DNA from: Vibrio breoganii
Lineage (GTDB): Bacteria; Pseudomonadota; Gammaproteobacteria; Enterobacterales; Vibrionaceae
DNA: 64,000 bases
NCBI RefSeq assembly: GCF_001677275.1
Contig: NZ_CP016177.1
Span: 1,860,001-1,924,000, forward strand
Reading direction: 5' to 3'
The first letter of the stretch is position 1, and each line of letters starts with the position of its first letter. This document shows positions 35,676-46,601 of this stretch, piece by piece. The notes beneath the pieces are model-generated. The model saw nothing but the letters and a program-made list of their open reading frames with translations, ran no database searches and was not told where the DNA came from. The position numbers were made by a program, and so were the translations under genes.

Positions 35676-36365
35676 TTAGGTCAGGGACCACTCTACTGCG
35701 GAAGAAGCGTGAATCAGCGTGGTATCAAACAAGGGAACATCAGTGTGTTCCTTGTTAACCAGCAGTCCAATCTCTGTACAGCCAAGAATCACGCCTTCGG
35801 CTCCTCGAGATTTTAAGTCTGTAATAATATCAAGGTAGATCTGGCGAGATTCAGGCAAGATCTTACCTTGGCACAATTCATCATAGATGATCGTATGGAT
35901 CTGTTTGCGCTGCTCTTTATTGGGCACTAATACACAAATAGCCTGATCGGTCAGTCGCTGCTTATAAAAGTCTTGCTCCATGGTGAAGGCGGTACCCAGC
36001 AATGCAACCTTATCGATATTTTCTTGCTTAAGGGTTCGCGCGGTCGCATCCGCAATGTGGAGTAGAGGAATAGAGATAACCTGCTCAATATCCTCTGCCA
36101 CCTTATGCATGGTATTCGTGCAGATCACAATGGCTTCTGCACCTGCGGTTTGCAATGAAAGTGCAGCTCTAGACAAAATCTTAGCCGCTTGCTTCCACTC
36201 TCCTTCTCGCTGAAGCTTTTCTATTTCGGCGAAGTTGACGCTATACAGCACGAGCTTCGCCGAATTTAGACCACCTAGGCGCTGCTTTACTTGAGTATTT
36301 AACAGCTGGTAGTAGGTCTGAGTGGACTCCCAACTCATTCCTCCTATTAAACCTAAGGTTTTCAT
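35676..36365 (-). CDS. Aspartate/glutamate racemase family protein (YgeA-like)
   Basis: Cofactor-independent amino-acid racemase, 229 aa. N-terminal MKTLGLIGGMSWESTQTYYQ, with the two catalytic Cys in AIVICTNTMHKVAE and VILGCTEIGLLV. E. coli YgeA has broad amino-acid racemase activity. The ATG at 36365 is preferred to that at 36371, because GAGG is 9 rather than 3 bases away. It follows asmA by 15 bp and is probably cotranscribed. Confidence 0.9.
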   Translation of the reverse strand: MKTLGLIGGMSWESTQTYYQLLNTQVKQRLGGLNSAKLVLYSVNFAEIEKLQREGEWKQAAKILSRAALSLQTAGAEAIVICTNTMHKVAEDIEQVISIPLLHIADATARTLKQENIDKVALLGTAFTMEQDFYKQRLTDQAICVLVPNKEQRKQIHTIIYDELCQGKILPESRQIYLDIITDLKSRGAEGVILGCTEIGLLVNKEHTDVPLFDTTLIHASSAVEWSLT

Positions 36366-36380
36366 TGTCATTTGCCTCGA

Positions 36381-38714
36381 TTAGAACAATTTTTTCAGCA
36401 ATGAATCCGTGATGTTCTTAGTTTCTTCATCACTGGCTTTATCACCCAGTAGTTTTTTCAAACCGCGCTCAGTTTCTTTTTTGGCCTTCTCTTCAAGCTT
36501 CTTCTTATTGCGTTCGATCTCTTGCTGTTGCAGGGCCGCCAAGTCTAAGCTCACTTTAGGGCTCGCCCAACTTCCCTGTATACGCAATGGAATAGTCAAA
36601 TCGGTCAGATCATCAATGTCTTTACCGCCCTGCCCTTCAAGAGAACCCACTACCGAGGTCTTCGCTAAGATATCCATGGTCTCTTTTAGGTAGTTCGCAT
36701 CACCACTCGCTTTGATGCGCAATAAAGGTGACTGTACCGACACACCAGACAGTGTTGCCACCCCTTTATTCAGCTTAACCACTGCATTCATAGCGCTAAA
36801 GTCTGTTTTCTTGGCCTCAGTTTCCTTTGGCACTTCTTCACCCTTGAACTTGGCATAGTTAGTACGAATAATTTGCGCCACATTAATGCCATTGATCGCA
36901 CCATCTGCAAACTTGACCTGTATGGTGCCGGCTAAGTGCTTCTTCAGTTCATCCGGGATAAGGCTTTTACCCTTCAGGTCTATATCGATATTACCCGTGC
37001 CTTCAAGAGTGTTGTTATCCGCTACATCCACCAGTAAAGGGCCAACCTTTACGTTCTTAACCGCCGCATCGATGTCGTAGCTCGCAACAGGCTGCTTCGC
37101 ATTGACTACGGCTTTGGCATTGATACTGCCTTGGTAAAGCCTTGCTTTTAAAGAACGCAGGTTAAACACGCCATCTTTAATGGCAATGTCCGCAAAGGCA
37201 TTTTGCATCTTAGCGTTACTGGCCTGCAGCTTATCAATGGTGATATTACCTGCAACATCTACTGTCTTCAGTACAGATAAATCCGGTTCTTGTGCTGCCT
37301 GTGGTGTTTGATTTGATGATCCTGACGCTGCCTTTTCTGCTGTCGCAGGCTGCGTCGAATCTGCACCTGTCCATTCATCAACATTGATGTTCGGACTATG
37401 TAGCTTAAAGCGAACCTTGGGAATATCCGCTAACACAACGCTAGTAGTGCCATCAAATTGCAGGTCGTTGGCAGCCAGCTTGTTTAGAATTAGCGACAAT
37501 TTATTCTTGGTAAGATCAAATTCGATGTTCGAGTTGATATCAAGATTGATCGGGTTTTGCGGTAGCGCGTCTCCTGCTACTTTACCTTTCACGTCAAAGC
37601 CATTGATATTGACCTTGGAAATCGCCTCATCAACCAACAGACTCCCCATCATTGTAATATTGCTATCCATACCCGCAGCATTACCAATTACGGCTAATTG
37701 AAAACCACCTGGTTCTCCAAACCTAAATGATGACATACCAAGCCTAACGGTTTCGATATCCAGGTCTTTACCCTTCAGAGGCGTTTCTAAAGCAAGATCT
37801 TTAATACCAAAGGTCGCGAGGTCTTTTTCCAGCTGAGCTTGTACTGTACTGGTTAGATCAAATTCGTTGCCTGCGGCATTGCCTTTGGCCAGCAAGGATA
37901 TATTTGCCCATGCCCCCAATTTGAACTCATCCACTTTCAATTCAAAGCTGGCAAGATCAAAGTCAGGTTGTGAGAAGCTTCCGCCAACCTCAATGTCTTT
38001 GACTTGGTAGTCAGTAAATTCTGCATTGGTTTTTGCGTTCGCTTTACCGGATAGTGCGAATTTTTGTTGGTTGTTTACCCCAGAGAAGCTAAAGCTTACT
38101 GGTGTCCACTGGTCAAATTCAAAGTTAGCCACCTGCAGATTGACGTTCTCAAGCTTGGTATACAACTTAGCCTGGTCGTCTTTGATCTCAAGAAAGGCAT
38201 TTTCAATGTTTGCCCCTTCAAGTGAGATAGTCCATGGTTCTGCGGGTGCATCGGTAGTTGTGGTCTCAGTGCTTGTCTCAGTAGTAGACTCAGTAGCGAC
38301 TGATTCGTCGGCGACTTGTTGAGATCCCGTAAGGGCATCGAGGTTACTGCTGCCATCTGCGTGAGTTTCCATATAGAACTCAGCGCCAACCAAGGTGACA
38401 TTTCCTACTCTTAGCTCTTTATCCAGTAATGGAAGAACGGAGATATCCAAGCCGACTTGGTCGACTTTTAGCATGTTAGGGGCACTAAACCCTTCTGGGT
38501 TACTTAGCGTGGTTTTACCAAGAGAAAATCCAATAGAAGGAAAGAACTGCCAACCAATATCCCCTTCGATGGTTAAATCAAGGTTGGTCTGCTTCTTAGC
38601 TTGCTCCACCAGCATGGGTTTAAATTGATTGGGGTCGACAAATACTAGCAAGGCGACGACGGCTAATACGACCAACACGATTGGTGTGATGATAAATAAT
38701 GACAGCTTTTTCAT
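36381..38714 (-). CDS. asmA: AsmA-family protein
   Basis: 777-aa protein with one N-terminal membrane anchor (MKKLSLFIITPIVLVVLAVV) and a long periplasmic body rich in beta strands. It contains VDPNQFKPMLVEQAKKQTNL near the start and the AsmA C-terminal domain (IDIDLKGKSLIPDELKKHL, INGINVAQIIRTNYAKFKG). AsmA-like proteins are proposed to carry phospholipids between membranes. The region at about 155-185 is a Thr/Glu-rich low-complexity linker and the C-terminus is a Lys/Glu-rich helix. The frame extends to 38798, but MKKLSLF at 38714 with a purine-rich site upstream is the start. Confidence 0.9.
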   Translation of the reverse strand: MKKLSLFIITPIVLVVLAVVALLVFVDPNQFKPMLVEQAKKQTNLDLTIEGDIGWQFFPSIGFSLGKTTLSNPEGFSAPNMLKVDQVGLDISVLPLLDKELRVGNVTLVGAEFYMETHADGSSNLDALTGSQQVADESVATESTTETSTETTTTDAPAEPWTISLEGANIENAFLEIKDDQAKLYTKLENVNLQVANFEFDQWTPVSFSFSGVNNQQKFALSGKANAKTNAEFTDYQVKDIEVGGSFSQPDFDLASFELKVDEFKLGAWANISLLAKGNAAGNEFDLTSTVQAQLEKDLATFGIKDLALETPLKGKDLDIETVRLGMSSFRFGEPGGFQLAVIGNAAGMDSNITMMGSLLVDEAISKVNINGFDVKGKVAGDALPQNPINLDINSNIEFDLTKNKLSLILNKLAANDLQFDGTTSVVLADIPKVRFKLHSPNINVDEWTGADSTQPATAEKAASGSSNQTPQAAQEPDLSVLKTVDVAGNITIDKLQASNAKMQNAFADIAIKDGVFNLRSLKARLYQGSINAKAVVNAKQPVASYDIDAAVKNVKVGPLLVDVADNNTLEGTGNIDIDLKGKSLIPDELKKHLAGTIQVKFADGAINGINVAQIIRTNYAKFKGEEVPKETEAKKTDFSAMNAVVKLNKGVATLSGVSVQSPLLRIKASGDANYLKETMDILAKTSVVGSLEGQGGKDIDDLTDLTIPLRIQGSWASPKVSLDLAALQQQEIERNKKKLEEKAKKETERGLKKLLGDKASDEETKNITDSLLKKLF

Positions 38715-38772
38715 CTTTTCTTCCCTGTAACCTGATTTTTCTATGCGCTCGCTGGGTTTGGCAAACGTTAGA

Positions 38773-38797
38773 TACAAAAAATGGCACATCCGTGCCA
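38773..38797 (-). terminator. Terminator downstream of udk
   Basis: ATGGCAC-GGAT-GTGCCAT followed by TTTTTG on the minus strand, about 130 bases after the udk stop and just before asmA. Confidence 0.85.
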
Positions 38798-38923
38798 TTT
38801 AATTCTTAACCAAAACTTGCCACTTGTATGTAACGTCAGCCTAAAAAATACTGTGCTTATTCTTTAGGTGTAATGAAACCGTGTGTGCCAAGTCTATTAA
38901 AGCGACAACTAGTCAGTAAATTA

Positions 38924-39565
38924 CTAAGATTTCAATAATTTAGCAATATGTGCTTTTAATACATCAATCGCGATACGGTTTTTACCACCACGTGGAACAA
39001 TGATGTCGGCGTATTGCTTTGACGGCTCAATAAACTGCATAAACATTGGGCGCACTGTTTTTTGGTATTGGTTCAGTACGGACTCCATGGTGCGGCCACG
39101 TTCTTCAACATCACGCTTCACACGGCGTAGCAAACAAATATCCAAAGGAGTGTCCATAAATACGCTTGCATGCATGATCTTGCGAAGACGAGGGTCTGTT
39201 AGTAGCAAGATACCTTCAAGGATAATAACTTTTTTAGGTGTCATGGTTTTCGTGTTGCTAGTGCGAGTATGCTCTGTATAGCTGTACTCTGGCACTTCAA
39301 CCGCATGGCCATCAGCCAGTTGCTGAAGATGCTCACACAATAGATCGTGATCCAATGCCTTTGGATGGTCGTAGTTGGTCTTTACGCGCTCTTCCATGCT
39401 CAAATGACTTTGGTCATTGTAGTATCTGTCTTCCGTGATTACACCGATTTGATCTGGGCCTACCTTTGCACGCAGCTCGTTATAGATAGTACTAGCAATA
39501 AGGCTCTTACCGGACGCCGATGCACCCGCGATGCCGACGATGACACATTGATTATTTTCAGACAT
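38924..39565 (-). CDS. udk: Uridine kinase
   Basis: Phosphorylates uridine and cytidine in pyrimidine salvage; 213 aa, the usual length. P-loop [12 protein letters not shown] (about 14-25), [20 protein letters not shown] and [19 protein letters not shown], the substrate-binding [10 protein letters not shown] and [15 protein letters not shown]. Its own terminator separates it from asmA; mrp lies 144 bp upstream on the same strand. Confidence 0.96.
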   Translation of the reverse strand: MSENNQCVIVGIAGASASGKSLIASTIYNELRAKVGPDQIGVITEDRYYNDQSHLSMEERVKTNYDHPKALDHDLLCEHLQQLADGHAVEVPEYSYTEHTRTSNTKTMTPKKVIILEGILLLTDPRLRKIMHASVFMDTPLDICLLRRVKRDVEERGRTMESVLNQYQKTVRPMFMQFIEPSKQYADIIVPRGGKNRIAIDVLKAHIAKLLKS

Positions 39566-39708
39566 TTACTGATCCTAACGAAAAACAGAATTTAAACCGT
39601 GTAATTATAGGGATTGATAAACTTTGATACCAGAAATAAGCTCATAATCCCTAAAGGTTGGGCATAATATAGTCAGCCATTAGCAAATGCGGTACACAAT
39701 ACGCACAA

Positions 39709-40782
39709 TTATTTTACTTCAACAAAACTGATGCGTTCAGGCTGGGGTTTACCATGCCAAAATAAGCGACTCACCACTTGTTCTGCCAGTTGTAAATAAC
39801 CTTGCGCTTGCTCTGCTGATTCAGGGTTTACCACAGAAGGCACCCCCATATCGATGTCTCGGCGAACGTTAAGGTGCAATGGCAATTGACCCAATACTGA
39901 TATCCCCTTTTCTGCGGCTAATTTCACCGCGCCACCACTGCCAAAGATGTCTTCATGTGAGCCACAATTGCTACACACGTGATAGCTCATGTTCTCGATA
40001 AGCCCTAATACTCCAACCTCGGCTTTCTCAAACATGGCGATACCTTTTATTGCATCTGCCAGCGCCAAGTCTTGCGGTGTTGTCACCACTAATGCACTGG
40101 TTAATGGTATCTCTTGAGAAAGGGTCAGCTGCAGATCGCCCGTGCCCGGTGGCATATCGATAATCAGATAATCCAACTCTGGCCATTGCGTTTCTTTGAG
40201 CAGTTGCATCAACGCCTTCGATGCCATAGGGCCACGCCAAACCGCTGCATCATCACTTGAAATCAAATAGCCAATGGATTGAGTAAAAACGCCGTGCGCT
40301 TCTAACGGTTTCATCCACTTATTGTCGATGATTTCTAAGTTTTTGCCCTTAGTACCGAACATCAACGGAATAGAAGGACCGTACACATCAGCGTCCAGCA
40401 CGCCTACCTTAGCGCCTTGCTTGGCGATAGCTAGAGCCAGATTTGCGGTAGTGGTGGATTTGCCCACTCCGCCCTTTGCCGATGTCACGGCAATGATATT
40501 TTTAATGCTGGTTAGGCTGCTGACAACCTTGCTCTCAAGCGGGCGTACTCGGGCTGAAACATAAAACGTGTACTCATCCCATTCAGTTGGAGCATCGTGC
40601 TGTGATATCCAATCGCCAACCGCTTGCGTTAAAGACTCCACCAAAAAGGGGATCTCTACATCAATCGCTTTGTCCTTTTCGTCTACGGTCACCACGCCTT
40701 GAGTCGCCGCCCACTCACTCACAAGTAACGGATGCTGAAATTGATTCAACCAAGCGTGAAGACCCTGTATTTCTTTATTCAT
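39709..40782 (-). CDS. mrp: Iron-sulfur cluster carrier protein Mrp/ApbC
   Basis: P-loop ATPase that carries Fe-S clusters to target apoproteins; 357 aa. A short N-terminal MIP18-like domain (about 1-85) is followed by the deviant Walker A SAKGGVGKST (101-110), DADVYGPSIPLMFG, MPPGTGDLQLTLSQ and the cluster-binding CXXC in YHVCSNCGSHEDIFG. Divergent from metG, a common arrangement in gamma-proteobacteria. Confidence 0.95.
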   Translation of the reverse strand: MNKEIQGLHAWLNQFQHPLLVSEWAATQGVVTVDEKDKAIDVEIPFLVESLTQAVGDWISQHDAPTEWDEYTFYVSARVRPLESKVVSSLTSIKNIIAVTSAKGGVGKSTTTANLALAIAKQGAKVGVLDADVYGPSIPLMFGTKGKNLEIIDNKWMKPLEAHGVFTQSIGYLISSDDAAVWRGPMASKALMQLLKETQWPELDYLIIDMPPGTGDLQLTLSQEIPLTSALVVTTPQDLALADAIKGIAMFEKAEVGVLGLIENMSYHVCSNCGSHEDIFGSGGAVKLAAEKGISVLGQLPLHLNVRRDIDMGVPSVVNPESAEQAQGYLQLAEQVVSRLFWHGKPQPERISFVEVK

Positions 40783-41021
40783 TGATGCGTCCTTTTCTAG
40801 TTATGAATACATCTTAGCGCTAATATCGCGCTGAATTAACAGGATTCTTTCACCTATAACAAATTAGCGACATATGTGCGGTTATTTTCAGCAATTACCT
40901 AGGTTTCCTTACTTGTTACTAGGTAAACACAATGCAATTTATCCGTGAGATCCTTTTCGTTATTGCTAGCTTACGGTAGTATAAGCGCCTACAAATTTAA
41001 CCTATCTGCGAAAAGTTAAGT

Positions 41022-43073
41022 ATGACTACTGAATTAAGAAAAATGCTCGTCACTTGTGCGCTACCGTATGCCAATGGTTCAATCCATTTAGGTCATATGC
41101 TTGAGCACATCCAAGCTGATATCTGGGTGCGTTACCAACGCCTACGTGGTAACACGGTAAACTTTGTGTGTGCCGATGATGCGCACGGTACCCCTATCAT
41201 GCTTAAAGCCCAGCAGATGGGAATTTCGCCAGAAGACATGATCGCAGCGGTAAGCGAAGAACATCAAAAAGACTTCGCAGGTTTTGACATCAGCTTTGAT
41301 AATTATCACAGCACTCACAGTGAAGAGAACCGTGAGCTGGCGTCTAACATCTACCTTGAGCTTAAGAAGAATGGCTTTATCTCTAGCCGTACTATCTCGC
41401 AGCTGTTTGACCCAGAAAAAGAAATGTTCCTGCCGGATCGCTTCGTTAAAGGCACCTGCCCTAAGTGTAAGTCTGAGGACCAATACGGCGACAACTGTGA
41501 CAACTGTGGTGAGACCTACAGCCCAACAGAGCTTATTAATCCTAAGTCTGCGGTATCTGGTGCGACTCCAGTAATGAAAGACTCTGAGCACTTCTTCTTC
41601 GACCTTCCGCAGTTTGAAAGCATGCTAAAAGAGTGGACTCGCTCGGGCTCTTTACAAAGCGAAACCGCGAACAAGATGCAAGAGTGGTTTGAATCAGGCC
41701 TGCAACAGTGGGATATTTCTCGCGATGCACCTTACTTTGGTTTTGAAATCCCAGGCGAGAAGAATAAGTTTTTCTACGTATGGCTAGACGCACCTGTGGG
41801 TTACATGGCATCTTTCAAAAACCTTTGTAGCAAGCGTGATGACCTAGATTTCGAAGAATACTGGAAGAAAGACAGCACCACTGAGCTGTATCACTTCATC
41901 GGTAAAGACATCGTTTACTTCCACAGCCTATTCTGGCCAGCCATGCTAGAGGGCGCAGGTTTCCGTAAGCCAAACAATGTTTTTGTGCACGGCTACGTAA
42001 CGGTAAACGGCGCAAAAATGTCTAAATCTAAAGGCACCTTCATTAAAGCGAGCACTTACCTAGATCACCTAGATCCAGAGTGTCTGCGCTACTACTACGC
42101 GGCTAAGCTAAACAGTCGTATTGATGACCTAGACCTTAACCTTGAAGACTTCACTCAGCGTGTAAACTCTGATGTTGTAAACAAGATCGTTAACCTAGCA
42201 TCTCGTAATGCTGGTTTCATCACCAAGCGCTTTGAAGGCAAGCTGTCTCAAGACTTTGCTGAGCCAGCGCTATACAAAGAGTTTGCTGACGCCGCTGACC
42301 GTATTGCAGAGCTGTACGAAACTCGCGAATTTAGCCGAGCTATACGCGAAATCACTGCACTGGCAGATAAAGCAAACCAATACGTTGATGAAAAAGCACC
42401 TTGGGTTGTTGCTAAGCAAGAAGGCCAAGACAAAGAGCTTCAAGACATCTGTTCTGTGGGCATTAACCTGTTCCGCGTGCTAATGACTTACTTGAAACCG
42501 GTTATGCCAGAGCTTGCAGCTCGCACTGAAGGCTTCTTGAATCAAGAGTTGACTTGGGAAGGTGTCGCAATGCCTTTAACTGATCACGAGATCAGCAAGT
42601 TCAAAGCGCTATTTAACCGTGTTGACCCTAAAAAGGTAGAAGCAATGGTTGAAGCATCGAAAGAAGATGCGGCAGCTGAAGCAGCGGCCAAAGAACAAGC
42701 AGAGCAAGCTAAAAACGAAACTGAGCTGACCAAAGAGCCAATCGCTGATGAAATCGAGTTCGATGATTTTGCCAAGGTTGACCTGCGTATCGCTAAGATC
42801 GTCGAGTGTGAATCTGTGCCTAAAGCAAACAAACTACTAAGACTGGTACTGGATCTTGGTGGTGAAACTCGTCAAGTATTTGCTGGCATCAAATCAGCCT
42901 ATCAGCCAGAAGACCTCATTGGTAAGCACACCGTAATGGTAGCAAACCTTAAACCTCGTAAAATGAAGTTTGGTATGTCTGAAGGCATGGTGTTGGCAGC
43001 AGGCCCTGGTGGTAAAGATCTTTGGATCTTAGAGCCTCATGAAGGTGCACAGCCTGGCATGCGCGTAATGTAA
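41022..43073 (+). CDS. metG: Methionyl-tRNA synthetase
   Basis: Class I aminoacyl-tRNA synthetase, 683 aa. HIGH motif as HLGH (22-25), a zinc knuckle with [18 protein letters not shown] (about 146-163), and the KMSKS loop in [15 protein letters not shown]. The anticodon-binding domain follows, then an Ala/Glu-rich linker (about 545-575). The C-terminal EMAPII-like tRNA-binding and dimerisation domain starts at [18 protein letters not shown]. Optimised codon use; strong terminator after it. Confidence 0.98.
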   Translation: MTTELRKMLVTCALPYANGSIHLGHMLEHIQADIWVRYQRLRGNTVNFVCADDAHGTPIMLKAQQMGISPEDMIAAVSEEHQKDFAGFDISFDNYHSTHSEENRELASNIYLELKKNGFISSRTISQLFDPEKEMFLPDRFVKGTCPKCKSEDQYGDNCDNCGETYSPTELINPKSAVSGATPVMKDSEHFFFDLPQFESMLKEWTRSGSLQSETANKMQEWFESGLQQWDISRDAPYFGFEIPGEKNKFFYVWLDAPVGYMASFKNLCSKRDDLDFEEYWKKDSTTELYHFIGKDIVYFHSLFWPAMLEGAGFRKPNNVFVHGYVTVNGAKMSKSKGTFIKASTYLDHLDPECLRYYYAAKLNSRIDDLDLNLEDFTQRVNSDVVNKIVNLASRNAGFITKRFEGKLSQDFAEPALYKEFADAADRIAELYETREFSRAIREITALADKANQYVDEKAPWVVAKQEGQDKELQDICSVGINLFRVLMTYLKPVMPELAARTEGFLNQELTWEGVAMPLTDHEISKFKALFNRVDPKKVEAMVEASKEDAAAEAAAKEQAEQAKNETELTKEPIADEIEFDDFAKVDLRIAKIVECESVPKANKLLRLVLDLGGETRQVFAGIKSAYQPEDLIGKHTVMVANLKPRKMKFGMSEGMVLAAGPGGKDLWILEPHEGAQPGMRVM

Positions 43074-43106
43074 GCGCCGTACTGTCACAAAGTGGTTCAA
43101 TACTAA

Positions 43107-43137
43107 AATACCGGCCTTAATGGCCGGTATTTTTTTG
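43107..43137 (+). terminator. metG terminator
   Basis: ATACCGGCC-TTAAT-GGCCGGTAT followed by seven T. Confidence 0.95.
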
Positions 43138-43289
43138 CGCCAAACCAGTGCAATATCGCCCTCAAGTAACGCAACTTAATTCACGCTTTATATGCAACTC
43201 ACTGTTTTTATTAACGAAAGCACACAAACCCCCTCTGGCATAGATACTGCAATACCCTTATTTGACTCGTAGCTTTTAGGGAGTAAGTT

Positions 43290-44105
43290 ATGTTCATGAT
43301 TATTGCAGCCAGTCTCAGCGCTATCATCGTGCTCTATTTATTGATGCGACACGGCAGGCAATCCAAACTCAATGACAATCGCTATCGGTTGGTGTGCGAA
43401 CTGCGCAGCGTTGCCGAGCAACTGCGCGAGCACAGGCACCTTGCCCACACTCATCTTAGCTTTGAACCTATCCCCGATAACCATACCGTTGAGATTGAGA
43501 AAAACATCAGTAACTCGCTGCTCTTCCTCGTCGAAAAAAGCTTCGTCAATGACCGTCCAATGTTTCGTCTTTTGATGAAACAGATACAAACATTACTGTT
43601 TGAATGGCGCGATATGACGCCATCTAAGAGCCAAATGAGCCACGGTAAAGCCATACGCGCTACCTTGTACCTCATTGATGAAATCGTACTAACTTGGTTG
43701 GTAGAGTCCGATCAGGTGGAATTGAGTGAGCAATATTCACGGCAATGGAGCCACGTCATTGATTCATTGGAGGCGTTGACCCAGTTTAGAATGCTGGTAA
43801 GTGATTCTAGAGATGAGCTGCAGTGTGAGCGCCTGAATCTGAAGGCACAAGTACTGCTGCGTAAAATAAATCGATTAAGCTTACTGTCACCCTTGGGCGT
43901 ACATGCTCCGAGTACCAGTCATGCGGCAAGACAATTAACTGAAATCATCTCTGCCCATGGTCATATCGAAGAGTTGGATGAACGAGAGCTTTATCAGCTA
44001 ACAAGTACGTTATCACTGGCCATATTTAAAGTGTACGACCAAATCTTAATTGAGCTTAGCGAGCAGCTTAATCAGCCTTTGCCAGCTAAAGAAGTTAAGG
44101 CCTAG
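43290..44105 (+). CDS. Membrane-anchored protein of unknown function
   Basis: 271 aa that I do not recognise. One N-terminal membrane segment (MFMIIAASLSAIIVLYLLM) is followed by a cytoplasmic, wholly helical region rich in Leu, Glu, Arg and Gln, including YRLVCELRSVAEQLREHRHL, which could form coiled coils. AGGGAG precedes the ATG, and codon use is normal for the region, so it is a real gene. The TAG stop shares the CTAG sequence with the stop of convergent mlc, with no terminator between them. Confidence 0.75.
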   Translation: MFMIIAASLSAIIVLYLLMRHGRQSKLNDNRYRLVCELRSVAEQLREHRHLAHTHLSFEPIPDNHTVEIEKNISNSLLFLVEKSFVNDRPMFRLLMKQIQTLLFEWRDMTPSKSQMSHGKAIRATLYLIDEIVLTWLVESDQVELSEQYSRQWSHVIDSLEALTQFRMLVSDSRDELQCERLNLKAQVLLRKINRLSLLSPLGVHAPSTSHAARQLTEIISAHGHIEELDERELYQLTSTLSLAIFKVYDQILIELSEQLNQPLPAKEVKA

Positions 44106-45316
44106 CCCTCGACCACTTTCATCAAGAGTACACCATCATACAGGGCTTGCTTAATCAAGGCGGCACCCGGCATGGTGGCGTTCTTGATAAAGCGACTTGG
44201 TACAATTTCTAAGTCTTGACGATAGATAGGCAGGCTTTGCTCCTGCACGCAGCGTTCAATCTCAGGCAAGATGATGCCTTTGGCTACGTTGATGTCGCCA
44301 CCAATGAGTACCTTCTCTGGATTAAACATATTCACCACCAAAGAAACCGCCATACCCAAGCGCTTTGCTAGCTGCTTAATGATTTTCAGTGCAACCTCAT
44401 CGCCATTATTGGCTGCCATACAGATATTGATGACCGATAGGGTTTCTAGCTCTAAACTGGTTTCATCACCGGCGGCAATGGCTTCTTGGGCCTGGCGAAG
44501 CAGCGCATGAGAGCTAGCTACCGTTTCCAAGCAGCCTCTATTACCACAGTGGCAAGGGTAACCATTTGGATCCACTTGGATATGGCCAAGCTCACCTACG
44601 TTCCCCAAACGACCCTGAAGGACTTTGTCCTCAAGGATAATCCCTGCACCAATACCATTGTGAATAGAGATCAGCACAGAGTTTTTGTTCTGCTGAGAAT
44701 TACCAAATAACTTTTCAGCCAGTGCCCATGCGCGCGTATCGTTGGCAATAAATACAGGCAGGCCTGTCGCTTTATACAACGCAGGGCCAAGCTCAAGATA
44801 CTTCACATCAAAGTGAGGCATCTGCAACACTAAACCACTTTCAGAGTGAACAAGACCCGGTAGCGTAATCGCAATACTGGTCATGCGCTCTAGTACTGCT
44901 CCCTTATCTTCGAAGAACTGAGTAATCTCAGACAACAGACGCTCAAGCATCTCATCTTGATGACGCTCTTCAATATCGATGTACTTTTCAGTGATCACCT
45001 CGCCGCCGAGTTCATGCAGTGCGATGGTTAAGTAACCTCGGCCTAGACGAAGCGATAAGAACTGCCAACCTTCATTATTGGTTTGCAATCCAACAGCAGG
45101 GCGACCACGACTTGTCGCCTCTTGCACAACCGTCTCATGGATAAGATGGGCATCGATGAGCTCGCGGGTGATCTTAGTGATACTCGCTGGCGCAAGAGCG
45201 CTCAGCTTAGATAGGTCGATTCGGGAGATGGGACCAAATTGATCAATTAGTTGATACACCTTGCCGGCGTTAATCTGTTTAATATGGTCAATGTGGCTTG
45301 GTTGAGCCGTGTACAT
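44102..45316 (-). CDS. mlc: ROK-family glucose repressor Mlc
   Basis: Transcriptional repressor of PTS genes, relieved when dephospho-PtsG sequesters it; 404 aa. N-terminal HTH at about 10-75 (HIDHIKQINAGKVYQLIDQF and LAPASITKITRELIDAHLI). The ROK domain carries a structural zinc site (ELGHIQVDPNGYPCHCGNRG, then CLE) and ends with GAALIKQALYDGVLLM. The N-terminus and C-terminus follow Mlc more closely than NagC. ATG at 45316 has GGGGAGAA before it; the track of longer Met five codons earlier lacks support. Its expected target ptsG is also in this window. Confidence 0.9.
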   Translation of the reverse strand: MYTAQPSHIDHIKQINAGKVYQLIDQFGPISRIDLSKLSALAPASITKITRELIDAHLIHETVVQEATSRGRPAVGLQTNNEGWQFLSLRLGRGYLTIALHELGGEVITEKYIDIEERHQDEMLERLLSEITQFFEDKGAVLERMTSIAITLPGLVHSESGLVLQMPHFDVKYLELGPALYKATGLPVFIANDTRAWALAEKLFGNSQQNKNSVLISIHNGIGAGIILEDKVLQGRLGNVGELGHIQVDPNGYPCHCGNRGCLETVASSHALLRQAQEAIAAGDETSLELETLSVINICMAANNGDEVALKIIKQLAKRLGMAVSLVVNMFNPEKVLIGGDINVAKGIILPEIERCVQEQSLPIYRQDLEIVPSRFIKNATMPGAALIKQALYDGVLLMKVVEG

Positions 45317-45414
45317 AGAATTTCTCCCCAATCGTGAGGTTCTATTTTTTTACAGCTCGAAGTAAATGTGAAGCACTGTTATCTAAAGGCGTGAGCCTGC
45401 TCACCGATTAAGCG

Positions 45415-46584
45415 TTAATTGACGTGTGCGCCTTTCTTTATCTTTCTTTTTCGAGTGCTCTGATACTCATCAATGAAGCGATATCCCGAGTTTAATCCCT
45501 GCTGATAGTCAAAGAGTAGGTCCTCGGTACTGCTCATCAGCGACGAACTGCGCAGAGGTTCTTCTGGGATGATCTGCATCACGTAGCAGTCTTCAGGTGG
45601 GTTAGAGATAAATTCTTGAGTCAACGCATAGGTTTGATAGTGCACCATTAGCATATCGGCTAACCCTGCATCGAGTCGATTGCCTAGCAAATGAGACAAT
45701 CGATAGACGTTGTCCGCCCCGAATAACCATCGACCTCCATTGAGTAGCTCTAAACGCGACATGGGTTTTCCAGATCCGCTTTGACCCACTCTCTCATCGA
45801 TAAAGTCTTCAATACTCTTTTTGCCTTGATCGAGCTTGTCGTTCCAAAAACTTTGAATATTGTCTATCGGACTGCGATACCAGACCTCTTTGTCATGCGC
45901 CTGCGCAGACTCTGCTCCTTCTTGCCCTGTAAGCAAAGGGTGTTCTGGTAACTCGGTTCGAATAACCACAATACTACGAGCGCCTTGCCTCCAAGCTTCT
46001 TGAACCGGTACCGACGCTGAGACCCCCCCATCCACAAATTCCTTACCTGCTACAGAAATGGGCCTAGATACAAGGTTAGGTATCGCGCACGTTGCCCGAA
46101 TAACATCTAGCCAATCAGTCGAAAGCATAGGGAGATAGTCATCGTGGAAATTGTCTGCTCGTGTCACTGCAGCAAAGGCCTCTCTTCCAACAAGCATTTC
46201 TTTCCCCATATCAATATCGAGTTTATAAGGAGGAGAACAAATCTTACCGAGCGCCCAATCGAGCCCAATATAATGTTTTTGCCTGATAAAACTGAACAGA
46301 TTGAAAAAACGATCGTCAGTGGTGAGGTCTAAAAGGAATGATTTCCCGATTTCGGGTTGCCGGCAGAGGTACGCACAAAGGTTGAGCGCGCCAGCAGAGG
46401 TGCCATAGAAGGTGTTAAATGGGTCAAAATTGGAATACAAGAAAGCATCTAAAACACCGGCGGTGAAGATACTACGTTGTCCTCCTCCCTGTGCAACTAG
46501 CGCATTTTTGCCATTAATATACTCAGCAAACATCTCTTGCTTGTATAAGGCATTGTTACCCCAAACTAACCCACTATTGTCCAT
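45415..46584 (-). CDS. Patatin-like phospholipase
   Basis: Ser-Asp dyad lipid acyl hydrolase, 389 aa. The oxyanion element is QGGGQRSIFTAGVLDAFL (about 32-49), the nucleophile Ser63 is in YGTSAGALN, and the catalytic Asp185 is in FVDGGVSASVPV. No signal peptide is seen, so it is probably cytoplasmic or exported by an unusual route. Similar in plan to E. coli YjjU-type patatins. It forms a likely unit with the tiny YnhF-like gene 17 bp upstream. Confidence 0.88.
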   Translation of the reverse strand: MDNSGLVWGNNALYKQEMFAEYINGKNALVAQGGGQRSIFTAGVLDAFLYSNFDPFNTFYGTSAGALNLCAYLCRQPEIGKSFLLDLTTDDRFFNLFSFIRQKHYIGLDWALGKICSPPYKLDIDMGKEMLVGREAFAAVTRADNFHDDYLPMLSTDWLDVIRATCAIPNLVSRPISVAGKEFVDGGVSASVPVQEAWRQGARSIVVIRTELPEHPLLTGQEGAESAQAHDKEVWYRSPIDNIQSFWNDKLDQGKKSIEDFIDERVGQSGSGKPMSRLELLNGGRWLFGADNVYRLSHLLGNRLDAGLADMLMVHYQTYALTQEFISNPPEDCYVMQIIPEEPLRSSSLMSSTEDLLFDYQQGLNSGYRFIDEYQSTRKRKIKKGAHVN

Positions 46585-46601
46585 TTATCCACCAAAAGAA
46601 A

